Positions 55,259 through 62,740 of a stretch of 64,000 nucleotides of DNA are shown here, piece by piece. A program made the position numbers and the translations under genes. The stretch is taken from contig NZ_AQPN01000143.1 in assembly GCF_000403135.1 (NCBI RefSeq), positions 1 through 64,000 on the forward strand. Reading direction: 5' to 3'. Source of the stretch: Arcticibacter svalbardensis MN12-7 (GTDB taxonomy: Bacteria; Bacteroidota; Bacteroidia; Sphingobacteriales; Sphingobacteriaceae). The notes under the pieces are model-generated. The model was not told where the DNA came from, made no database searches, and was given only the letters and a program-made list of their open reading frames with translations. Each line of letters opens with the position of its first letter. The stretch's first letter is position 1.

Positions 55259-56812
55259 TTATTTAATCTCCTGCATTTCATAATGTTGTATTAGGGCAGG
55301 ATTTTCTGGTGTAAGCGTTATTTTAAGCAAAATATTTCCCTTTTCAGCTTCCAAAACAAAAGCTCCTCTTAGATTATTCTCCGGAATAATAGATTTGATA
55401 CCCTTTATTTTCCCCATATTTTGAAATAAGGCAAGCGATTCCTGTTTTAATGCATCAGTATAATAATCAAGGAAGAAATTCTCAGCAAATAGACCAGATC
55501 GCTCTGCATCTTTCCATTCAGGTAGCAGCTTAAGAAGTTCACTTACGCGCTGTTGCAAAATAGAAGATGTCGCATGTTTTAGCGGTTCCAGTTTACCTAG
55601 CTGAATAAGGGCATCCAGGACATTATTATTAATTACGGTACAGGGAGCGTAAGTGTGGTTACTAAAAGTGATGATCGCTAAACCATAATCAGGCATGATC
55701 ATCCAGTTACTGCCAAAGCCGGGTAACCCTCCACTGTGACCAACCGTCGTTCTCCCATCTGCATCTTTCGACCACCTCAATCCATAACCATAAGCAGATG
55801 TCATAGGTGACACTCTGTTCCCTCTTTCATAAGTAAATTCAGCATTCAGATTGTTAAACACCCAAGGCTGCTGCATCTCTCTCACTGAACTTCTTTTAAG
55901 GGGTCCTGTTTCTTTTCTATCCGATGCAGGCCATGCAGAGAGATGAAATAATACATATTTGGAGAAGTCTTCCATGGAAGTAATCATTCCACCCATGGCA
56001 CCATATGCCCCGTCATGTAACAGAGGCTGTTCAACCCACTTCTCATTTATCCAGCGGTAACCATGAGCCAGCTGTTTTTCAGGAACTTTAGTATATTCCC
56101 AATAGGTCTGGTTCATACCCAATGGTTGTAAGATATTTTTATTGATGTATTCTTCGTAAGTCAAACCAGATACCTTTTTTATGATATTTCCCAATAGCGC
56201 AAAACCCATATTACTGTACTCGTATGAAATTCCAGGAACATTAGAGAAGCTGATCCCTTTTTTAATCATCGTCAGCAGCTCTTCATCAGAGATATCAAGC
56301 TGACGGTCGCCCCACGGATTATCTTCAGGAAATCCGGCAGAATGTGTCAGCAGATTACGGATCGTAATTACCGGCGCATCAGTAGTTAAATAATGCTGAT
56401 TTTTAAGCTCTGGAATATACAAATAGGCCGGATCATCCAACCTGATCTTGCCTGCATCCCTCAATTGTAATATAGCGGTACTTACAAAACTCTTAGTCAT
56501 GGATGCAATCCTGAATTCGGATTGACCACTAACCGCGTATTTTTTATCCAGGTTACTATATCCCCTATTGCCGGAATAAATTAATTTACCATTATAGATA
56601 ATACCATAAGCAACTCCAGGGAGATGATATTTGTCCTGATAAACCTGATATATACTGTCGATGGCTGGAATGGTACTCAAGATAGAAGCCGTTTGATCAT
56701 GCTGATCAGTGGGTGTATAATAATTTACTTTCCGATCTGCCCTTTCCTGTGCAGGAGATACCTGCGCACAGACCAGGAAAATGGCTAAGAAATAGGAATA
56801 TTTAAGGATCAT
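55259..56812 (-). CDS. Class C beta-lactamase-fold serine hydrolase
   Basis: The 517-residue exported protein has a signal peptide ending SPAQ. Active-site motifs are S104-M-T-K107, Y199-S-N201 and HSGG near 357. A C-terminal lipocalin-like extension (about 430-517) follows. Family members are beta-lactamases, esterases and D-amino-acid peptidases. Its place between the APC permease and the GH3-C/beta-lactamase gene favours a murein-peptide role such as D-Ala removal. Confidence 0.88.
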   Translation of the reverse strand: MILKYSYFLAIFLVCAQVSPAQERADRKVNYYTPTDQHDQTASILSTIPAIDSIYQVYQDKYHLPGVAYGIIYNGKLIYSGNRGYSNLDKKYAVSGQSEFRIASMTKSFVSTAILQLRDAGKIRLDDPAYLYIPELKNQHYLTTDAPVITIRNLLTHSAGFPEDNPWGDRQLDISDEELLTMIKKGISFSNVPGISYEYSNMGFALLGNIIKKVSGLTYEEYINKNILQPLGMNQTYWEYTKVPEKQLAHGYRWINEKWVEQPLLHDGAYGAMGGMITSMEDFSKYVLFHLSAWPASDRKETGPLKRSSVREMQQPWVFNNLNAEFTYERGNRVSPMTSAYGYGLRWSKDADGRTTVGHSGGLPGFGSNWMIMPDYGLAIITFSNHTYAPCTVINNNVLDALIQLGKLEPLKHATSSILQQRVSELLKLLPEWKDAERSGLFAENFFLDYYTDALKQESLALFQNMGKIKGIKSIIPENNLRGAFVLEAEKGNILLKITLTPENPALIQHYEMQEIK

Positions 56813-56836
56813 ACTTATTTAAATTTGAATCAATTA

Positions 56837-58213
56837 TTACGATTCGGGTTTTATCATTCGGGTATAATACATATATACGGGAATACCAGAAAAAATAAGG
56901 AACAGACCAATACTTGATTGCACCGGCTTTTGCACAATGGTAACCACGACCAGCATCAGACAAAAAGTAGCAAATATAATGGGCAAAACAGGATAACCAA
57001 TCACTTTATAGGGGCGATGCGCATCGGGTTCCTTTTTCCGGAGAAGAAGCACACCAAAGGCACTGGCACCATAAAAAATAAAGGATGCGAAAATTAACAG
57101 GTCCGTTAACTGATCAAAATTCCCTGACCACAAAAGGACCAAAGACCACATAGCCTGCCACATTATTGCTCTTGAAGGGGTTTGGAAAATAGAATGAACC
57201 TTACCTGCACTTTTCAAAAATAAACCATCACGTGCCATTGCGTAAAAAATACGGGCGGACATCAGTATCGTACTATTGGTACAACTAAAAGTGGTCAGCA
57301 AAATGAGGCAGGACAAAACTATAGCACCAATATTTCCACTAATTACACGAGCCACCTCAACAGCAGCAATCTGATTGATACCATGATTGATGGCCGCCAA
57401 CTGTTCTACAGGCAACACATAGAGGTAAACGGAATTGACCAGCAAATACAGAACGATCACAATTATCGTCCCCATAAAGAGCGCAATAGGAAGGTTCTTC
57501 TGTGGATTTTTCACTTCTTCTCCTAAATAGCCAATATTATTCCAGCCTTCATATCCCCAGAAAGCACTTAATGAGGCAGCAAAAAGAGCAGTCACCAATT
57601 GCCAACCACCAGGTACAGTTCCCTCATGGTGGAAATTCTCCACACTTCCTTTTCCAGAGAAAAGGGTCATGATCACAAAGCTCAGGATCACCAGTACGAT
57701 GCTAATAATAAAGTAGCGGCTTAGTTTGGCACTAAGCACTACTCCCCGATGGTTAATATAACTCAGCAGTACAATGAGACAAGTAGCAATTAACTTCACA
57801 CTGACGTTACTGCCGACTGTCCCTAATCCAGTAAACGAAATATCAGGAAGAGGAACCAGTGAATTAAAGGATTGAGAAAAGATATAAGCCAGAGCTGCAA
57901 TGGTGGCAGATTTCATGACGGTCAGGTTGCCCCAGCCAAATAGAAACGAGAAGAACCTGCTGTATATTTTTTTAAAGTAAACATATTCCCCACCGGCACC
58001 AGGCATCATTGCAGCGAGTTCGGCAGTGCATAGTGCACCGATCAAGCTGATCAATCCGGCTACCAGCCAGCACACTAAGATGAGCCAGGGTGATTGCAGG
58101 GCATCCGACATCGGTGCTATCTTTTTAAAAACACCAGATCCTATAATAGAACTCACTACCAGTAGAATTGCCGGCAGTCTGGTAATGGTACGTTTTAGTT
58201 CAGGTTCAATCAT
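56837..58213 (-). CDS. APC-family amino-acid permease
   Basis: The 458-residue inner-membrane protein has 12 predicted helices. It starts with IVSSIIGSGVFKK, the substrate-binding unwound helix 1 of APC transporters, and has AAMMPGAGGEYVYFKKIY and FWGYEGWNNIGYLGEEVKNP. It would import amino acids or short peptides. Directly upstream is the cytoplasmic epimerase gene (9 bases). Murein-derived Glu, Ala or dipeptide are plausible cargoes. Confidence 0.9.
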   Translation of the reverse strand: MIEPELKRTITRLPAILLVVSSIIGSGVFKKIAPMSDALQSPWLILVCWLVAGLISLIGALCTAELAAMMPGAGGEYVYFKKIYSRFFSFLFGWGNLTVMKSATIAALAYIFSQSFNSLVPLPDISFTGLGTVGSNVSVKLIATCLIVLLSYINHRGVVLSAKLSRYFIISIVLVILSFVIMTLFSGKGSVENFHHEGTVPGGWQLVTALFAASLSAFWGYEGWNNIGYLGEEVKNPQKNLPIALFMGTIIVIVLYLLVNSVYLYVLPVEQLAAINHGINQIAAVEVARVISGNIGAIVLSCLILLTTFSCTNSTILMSARIFYAMARDGLFLKSAGKVHSIFQTPSRAIMWQAMWSLVLLWSGNFDQLTDLLIFASFIFYGASAFGVLLLRKKEPDAHRPYKVIGYPVLPIIFATFCLMLVVVTIVQKPVQSSIGLFLIFSGIPVYMYYTRMIKPES

Positions 58214-58222
58214 AAAAAGGGT

Positions 58223-59287
58223 TTAAAGCAAAGTCAATCCTAAGCCGGGTTTATCATTAGGGAACATAAATCCATCCTGAAGTGTAAAGCCATCTATTAC
58301 AACATCTTCAGCGAGATCAAGACTACCATCAAGGTCAATATAACGGGTATTCGGACAAGAAAAAGCAGCATGGAGAGCAGCAGTAATGCTGATCATACTC
58401 TCGTCATTACATCCCCAGAATAAATCGATATCAGCTGGACGGGCTATGTTGGCAATTTCAAAAGCACCAACCAAACCTCCGCATTTCATTAATTTAATAT
58501 TATAGATTCCATAAGGGCGATGTTGCAATAAGGTTAAAGCAGAGTGGGCATTCTTTAATGATTCATCAGCCGCCAAGCGATTCCTAACCTCAGCAGGAAA
58601 GTCCAGGAGATCATTTTCCTTGCCGGGAAGGAAAGGTTGTTCAATCAGCTCTACCCCTTGTTCTACGGTAAGGTCGATGAATTTTTGTAATTGAGCAGGA
58701 TTATAACCTGTATTGGCATCTACACGAATGTGGAAATAATCACCGTACTTTTCCCTAAGCATGATAATTCGCTCTGCATCTTCCAGCACATTTAATCCGG
58801 TTTTAACCTTCAACGCCCTGAACCCGCTATCATAATATTCTTTAGCTTCCTCCAGAGTTTCTGCAACCCCTTTAATTCCAATGGTCACAGAGGTGACCAT
58901 TTTTTGATGATACCGGCCATAAAAATCCAGAATAGAAACACCCAGATACTTCCCAAAGGCATCATGTAAAGCGATATCCAGGGCAGCAAGTGTACCTGGA
59001 AAAGCAAAGAAATCACGCCTGTAACGTGCTATAAGGGATAGAAACAAGCGAATATCTTTACCTACTAGCTCTGCAACCAAATCTGATTGCAAGTTATCTA
59101 AGGTCTGTGAAGCGGTTTCGTTCACCACTTCCACATCCGTATTGGCAGATCCAATACCAACCATGCCATTCATCAGTTCAACCTCAAAGAATACGATCTC
59201 AGCATCCGATACGGTATTTCGGGCAATGGTATAAGGTCTTTTAACCGCAAGATTTTTACTATAAGCCTTTATGGATTTAATGTTCAT
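58223..59287 (-). CDS. Cytoplasmic enolase-superfamily epimerase (dipeptide or N-acyl-Glu type)
   Basis: The protein has about 354 residues and no signal peptide. It has RALKVKTGLN (Lys base), RVDANTGYNPAQL, LIEQPFLPG, AADESL and IKLMKCGG. ATG 59287 (MNIKSIKAYSKNL) is preferred over an upstream start that overlaps the DUF1611 gene. It is a paralogue of the Tat-exported epimerase at 50758. Adjacency to a DUF1611 protein matches the DgcA/DgcN pair, in which DgcN acetylates D-Glu and DgcA racemises N-acetyl-D-Glu. Alternatively it epimerises L-Ala-D-Glu. Confidence 0.85.
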   Translation of the reverse strand: MNIKSIKAYSKNLAVKRPYTIARNTVSDAEIVFFEVELMNGMVGIGSANTDVEVVNETASQTLDNLQSDLVAELVGKDIRLFLSLIARYRRDFFAFPGTLAALDIALHDAFGKYLGVSILDFYGRYHQKMVTSVTIGIKGVAETLEEAKEYYDSGFRALKVKTGLNVLEDAERIIMLREKYGDYFHIRVDANTGYNPAQLQKFIDLTVEQGVELIEQPFLPGKENDLLDFPAEVRNRLAADESLKNAHSALTLLQHRPYGIYNIKLMKCGGLVGAFEIANIARPADIDLFWGCNDESMISITAALHAAFSCPNTRYIDLDGSLDLAEDVVIDGFTLQDGFMFPNDKPGLGLTLL

Positions 59288-59301
59288 GTATACGTTAAGT
59301 T

Positions 59302-60357
59302 TTAGGCAACCTGGGCATCTAATTTCAAAGCCTGAAGAAGCGGAACAATCCTGTCGCATCCTTCAGTAAGTGGCAATAACACCGGAATATTGAATTGGGT
59401 CTCGTAACTTTGTTTATATTCTTCAGCTTCTTCTGCCGAACAGTTTTCTGTGTTTAAGGCTATGGCAAGCACTTTTGAGCCATAAAGGGATATAAGTGCT
59501 ATCTCTGTTTCCAGTGAAGGAATTTTACCCCATTCGGGAATATGATCGTAATAGGTTCTTTTAGGAGAATGAACCAGCACTACATGTTTGGCATTTCCTG
59601 AGATCAGCAATTCGGAACCGCAAGGACCACTGGGGTTTCTCAATGCGGACTGTCCTTCAATCAAAATAACATCAGGATTGGTTTCCTTATTACACGTTAG
59701 GATTGCATTTTCCAGTTCACCTGATACAAAATCATTCAATGTGGAGTCAAAGATAAAGCCATGTTTTCCGCCTTGAAGCCAACCTGTTTGTCCGGTATAG
59801 ATCATTTGTGTATTCATTCCTGCCTGAATACTGGCAGAAAGCAAAAGACGTGTTGTGGTGCGCTTACCCAGTGTACAATCCGTACCAATAACCGCCACTA
59901 CAGGAGTTTTCATCTGAAGTACCTCCCCTGTCCAGAAATGAAGATCTTTTCTTAGTTTAGGTTTCCTGATATCAATTAATCTGACCTGATGAGCAGCAGC
60001 CTGATCACGGATATCGGGACGTTCCGATAGGTAATCATGTAAGCCATTTACTATTGATATCTGATGTTCAATAGCGAATCGAACATCATCCAGCATACTT
60101 TCAGGGAAAACGCCACCTGATGTAGCCACACCAACAATACAATAAACAGGCTTTAAGTGTAGCGCTTCCTGAATAGTTCCAAAAACCGGAATGTCCCGAT
60201 GGGTACCATCCAGCACTACACCTGCATCCTTTCCGGCCTGCAGGTGATCAACTATGCCAATAATTTTAAATCTGTTGCTTTCTCTGATAAGACCATGTGC
60301 GGTTTTAGCATCCATGGTATTCAATAAGCCGGATGTTAATACAATGGCTGTTTCCAT
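59302..60357 (-). CDS. DUF1611 protein, D-glutamate N-acetyltransferase-like (DgcN)
   Basis: The 351-residue cytoplasmic protein has an N-terminal Rossmann-like part (VLTSGLLNTMDAKTAHGLIR, VGVATSGGVFPE) and a P-loop domain with VAVIGTDCTLGKRTTTRLLL (about 170-189), then IYTGQTGWLQGG and LIEGQSALRNPSGPCGSELL. This is the DUF1611 fold; DgcN members act as D-glutamate N-acetyltransferases. It lies 14 bases upstream of the epimerase gene. The linkage suggests a route from murein D-Glu to L-Glu. The enzymatic role here is inferred. Confidence 0.8.
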   Translation of the reverse strand: METAIVLTSGLLNTMDAKTAHGLIRESNRFKIIGIVDHLQAGKDAGVVLDGTHRDIPVFGTIQEALHLKPVYCIVGVATSGGVFPESMLDDVRFAIEHQISIVNGLHDYLSERPDIRDQAAAHQVRLIDIRKPKLRKDLHFWTGEVLQMKTPVVAVIGTDCTLGKRTTTRLLLSASIQAGMNTQMIYTGQTGWLQGGKHGFIFDSTLNDFVSGELENAILTCNKETNPDVILIEGQSALRNPSGPCGSELLISGNAKHVVLVHSPKRTYYDHIPEWGKIPSLETEIALISLYGSKVLAIALNTENCSAEEAEEYKQSYETQFNIPVLLPLTEGCDRIVPLLQALKLDAQVA

Positions 60358-60369
60358 ATAAAATTTTTG

Positions 60370-60918
60370 CTATTGAGTTCGATGTTTATTTTGAATATAG
60401 GTATGAATAAGGTGAGAAACTGAAGCCAATGTTTGAGAGCAGGCATATTCATCTGTGCCGCGGGATAATAGAACAAGCAGATAACGTCTTCCATCAGGAA
60501 GTACAATGATTCCTGAATCGTTATTTTTATGATGCTGTTTCATCAATACCTTGACCATCTCTGCAGAAGCTTCATTGCTGACGCTTTCACCATTACTTAG
60601 TTTTTCTGTAGCGACCATCAGGTCATAAGCTGTTGTATTTATGTTGTTCTTAGCGTTCAGAACAGGAAAGGAGTCAAACTCATTGATGAAGAATTTCTCA
60701 CCGGTATCCAGGTCTTTAAGTGCAACTGCAAAAATCCCTTCTGGTTGTTTGGTGAATTCCGATAAGATTCCACTCCTTAATTGTTTTGAATTCATCGACT
60801 TGCTTTTAAGAAAACTCATCACATCACGAACACTATATAAAGGTTCACCATCTGATTGCTGTGCAGTAGCAAATTGCACTAAAAGACATAAAAACAATGT
60901 GTAGGTTAATTTTTTCAT
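60370..60918 (-). CDS. Internally deleted class A beta-lactamase-like protein
   Basis: The 182-residue exported protein has a signal peptide ending FATAQ. It keeps the family's opening (IFAVALKDLDTGEKFFINE) and end (NTTAYDLMVATEKLSNGE, DSGIIVLPDGRRYLLVLLSR), but the segments that should hold the SxxK serine, the SDN loop and the KTG motif are absent. The two joins (after DSFPV and at HHKNNDSG) stay in frame. It cannot have beta-lactamase chemistry as it stands. It may be a decayed paralogue or a non-catalytic binding protein. It sits at the start of the DUF1611-epimerase-permease run, 12 bases before DUF1611. Confidence 0.75.
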   Translation of the reverse strand: MKKLTYTLFLCLLVQFATAQQSDGEPLYSVRDVMSFLKSKSMNSKQLRSGILSEFTKQPEGIFAVALKDLDTGEKFFINEFDSFPVLNAKNNINTTAYDLMVATEKLSNGESVSNEASAEMVKVLMKQHHKNNDSGIIVLPDGRRYLLVLLSRGTDEYACSQTLASVSHLIHTYIQNKHRTQ

Positions 60919-61042
60919 TGGTTTGAGATTTTTATACACGTTCTGCGATTAGAAACATTTAATTTGTCATCGAAAAGCAAGATAGTGAATAATAACATAC
61001 CAAATAGCACATTTTTTGTGCTTTAATTAAATAAAAATGTGA

Positions 61043-61080
61043 AGAGAAGGGTCTAAACCATGCATAAGACCCCTGCTCTT
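61043..61080 (-). terminator. Hairpin after SusD-like gene 2
   Basis: GGGTCT/AGACCC with outer AGAG/CTCT pairs forms a hairpin just past the SusD stop on the minus strand. No clear T-run follows. A second small hairpin (AGCACA/TGTGCT) lies at 61006-61022. Confidence 0.45.
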
Positions 61081-61097
61081 TACATGATAACAGTAAC

Positions 61098-62729
61098 TTA
61101 TGGTTTATCCCACCATATTGGTTCATTTATATAAGTAGAATTAGATGCATTTGGATTAGCTTTCAACACTTGTTCAATGTTATAATTAATCTCATAGCTT
61201 GGAATTGCAAACCTACGTGGCCAATCTGTAGCATTCGGATAAGCTTCTATATACACATGAGATGGGCGATTAAATCCTTTGTAAATCCCTGTAGACTCAT
61301 TGTAATTACCACTTGCATCTGCGCAATAATTCATCCTTCTTATATCAGAAAACACTTCAGGAGAATAAGATAAAGCAATATATTTCTGAATCATAATCTG
61401 ACTCAATGTCAGATTTCCAGGAATCTGAACCACGGATGAACTGCTTAAATAGGCTTCAATTTTAGCAGAAGCAATACCCATAATAGTCATATGTGAGCGG
61501 ATCCCTGCTTTATAAGCTGTTAGTGCGGCAGCCGGTTGGTTTTGTCTGAATTTAACCTCAGCCTCAATAAACCGCATCTCTGCATTTGTTAAAAGAAGTC
61601 CTTTACCTCCTTTTTGAGTATACCAGCTACCTGTAGATAAAATCCTTTGTCCTGCTGTTGGTAAAAGTGGATTTTTACGCATCTGAACGTAAATGGAATC
61701 CTTATTTGACGCCGTGTTTTTGGAATAGCTATAATCTATAGGCCCTGTTTTGGGTAATACAGATTGCATATCTACCAAAGCAGACCGAACCAATACTCCT
61801 GCACTATTTTGTGATCTCGGAATAAGGGTATCTAATCTTGGATCTTGCACATTAGTGGCACCTGTTGGAGCACCTGTATAATTGTTGGTCAGATAATCAT
61901 AATACAACTTAGTCACCCGAGCCGTAGTACTAAAATTGGTATATTGAAGAGCCTGTTTACTTGTAGAAGTAACTGTTGCTCCCTCATCAATATATTGATA
62001 AATGGAACTCTGAGCATCCATTTGAGGTGCATTAGCTAACGCATCTAAAACCGCTTGAGGATCATAAGAGGCCTTTTTAGTCAGATGGTTTAAATAACGT
62101 GCTTTCAAGCCATAGGCTAGACGGATCCATTTATCCGTACTTCCTCCATTCAGCATATCCCCTACTGATAAAGCAGGTGCGCCAGCCTCCTGAGTTTTCT
62201 TTAGATCAACAATTGCCTCATCTAATAATTCAAGAACTTTTCCCTGAACATAAGATCCATCTTCAAACTTAGGAGTGAGGATAGTAACATTATTAAATTC
62301 ATCATAAGGAAGCATTCCAAACAAATCGGATAGTGTTCCAAATCCCCAGGCCTTCATAATTTTGCCCACACCAATATAATGATAGGCACCTACACCTTCA
62401 GCAGCCGTAATCATTGGATCAATATTTACAGCGGTATTTACATACCAGGCTTGCCATGGCCAGCCTGAATTAGAGGCATTTGCATACCAGCGGGTAAAGT
62501 TCCAGTTATTATTTATAGCGTATGTAACGGCTAATTGCTGACTTAAAAAGGCCACACGAGTTCCGGCACTTTCGTAACCATCAGCAAATTGCGCAAGGAT
62601 TGGCGGAAGACGTTGCTCAGCTGTAGGTACAGTTGAGTTAGCACTATCCGGATTTTCGTTCACGTCCAGCCATTTCTTGCAAGAGGAGAAAACGACTGAT
62701 AAAACCAGTATATATAAAATCTTTTTCAT
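61098..62729 (-). CDS. SusD-like outer-membrane lipoprotein 2 (SusD-like_2 type)
   Basis: The 543-residue lipoprotein has signal peptide and lipobox FSSC (Cys17), followed by KKWLDVNENPDSA, the SusD-like_2 opening. Further blocks are FGTLSDLFGMLPYDEF, ARYLNHLTKKASYDPQ, LLTNAEMRFIEAEVKFRQN and IQKYIALSYSPEVFSDIRRM. It captures ligand for the SusC partner encoded 12 bases upstream. This subclass differs from SusD 1, so the two pairs probably bind different molecules. Confidence 0.93.
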   Translation of the reverse strand: MKKILYILVLSVVFSSCKKWLDVNENPDSANSTVPTAEQRLPPILAQFADGYESAGTRVAFLSQQLAVTYAINNNWNFTRWYANASNSGWPWQAWYVNTAVNIDPMITAAEGVGAYHYIGVGKIMKAWGFGTLSDLFGMLPYDEFNNVTILTPKFEDGSYVQGKVLELLDEAIVDLKKTQEAGAPALSVGDMLNGGSTDKWIRLAYGLKARYLNHLTKKASYDPQAVLDALANAPQMDAQSSIYQYIDEGATVTSTSKQALQYTNFSTTARVTKLYYDYLTNNYTGAPTGATNVQDPRLDTLIPRSQNSAGVLVRSALVDMQSVLPKTGPIDYSYSKNTASNKDSIYVQMRKNPLLPTAGQRILSTGSWYTQKGGKGLLLTNAEMRFIEAEVKFRQNQPAAALTAYKAGIRSHMTIMGIASAKIEAYLSSSSVVQIPGNLTLSQIMIQKYIALSYSPEVFSDIRRMNYCADASGNYNESTGIYKGFNRPSHVYIEAYPNATDWPRRFAIPSYEINYNIEQVLKANPNASNSTYINEPIWWDKP

Positions 62730-62740
62730 GAATAATAAAA

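Noticed and set aside
49507-56812. The serine hydrolases as an antibiotic resistance cluster
   Set aside because: Motifs are beta-lactamase-fold in general, the KTG motif is altered in one, and the surrounding murein enzymes make peptidase or esterase roles more likely.
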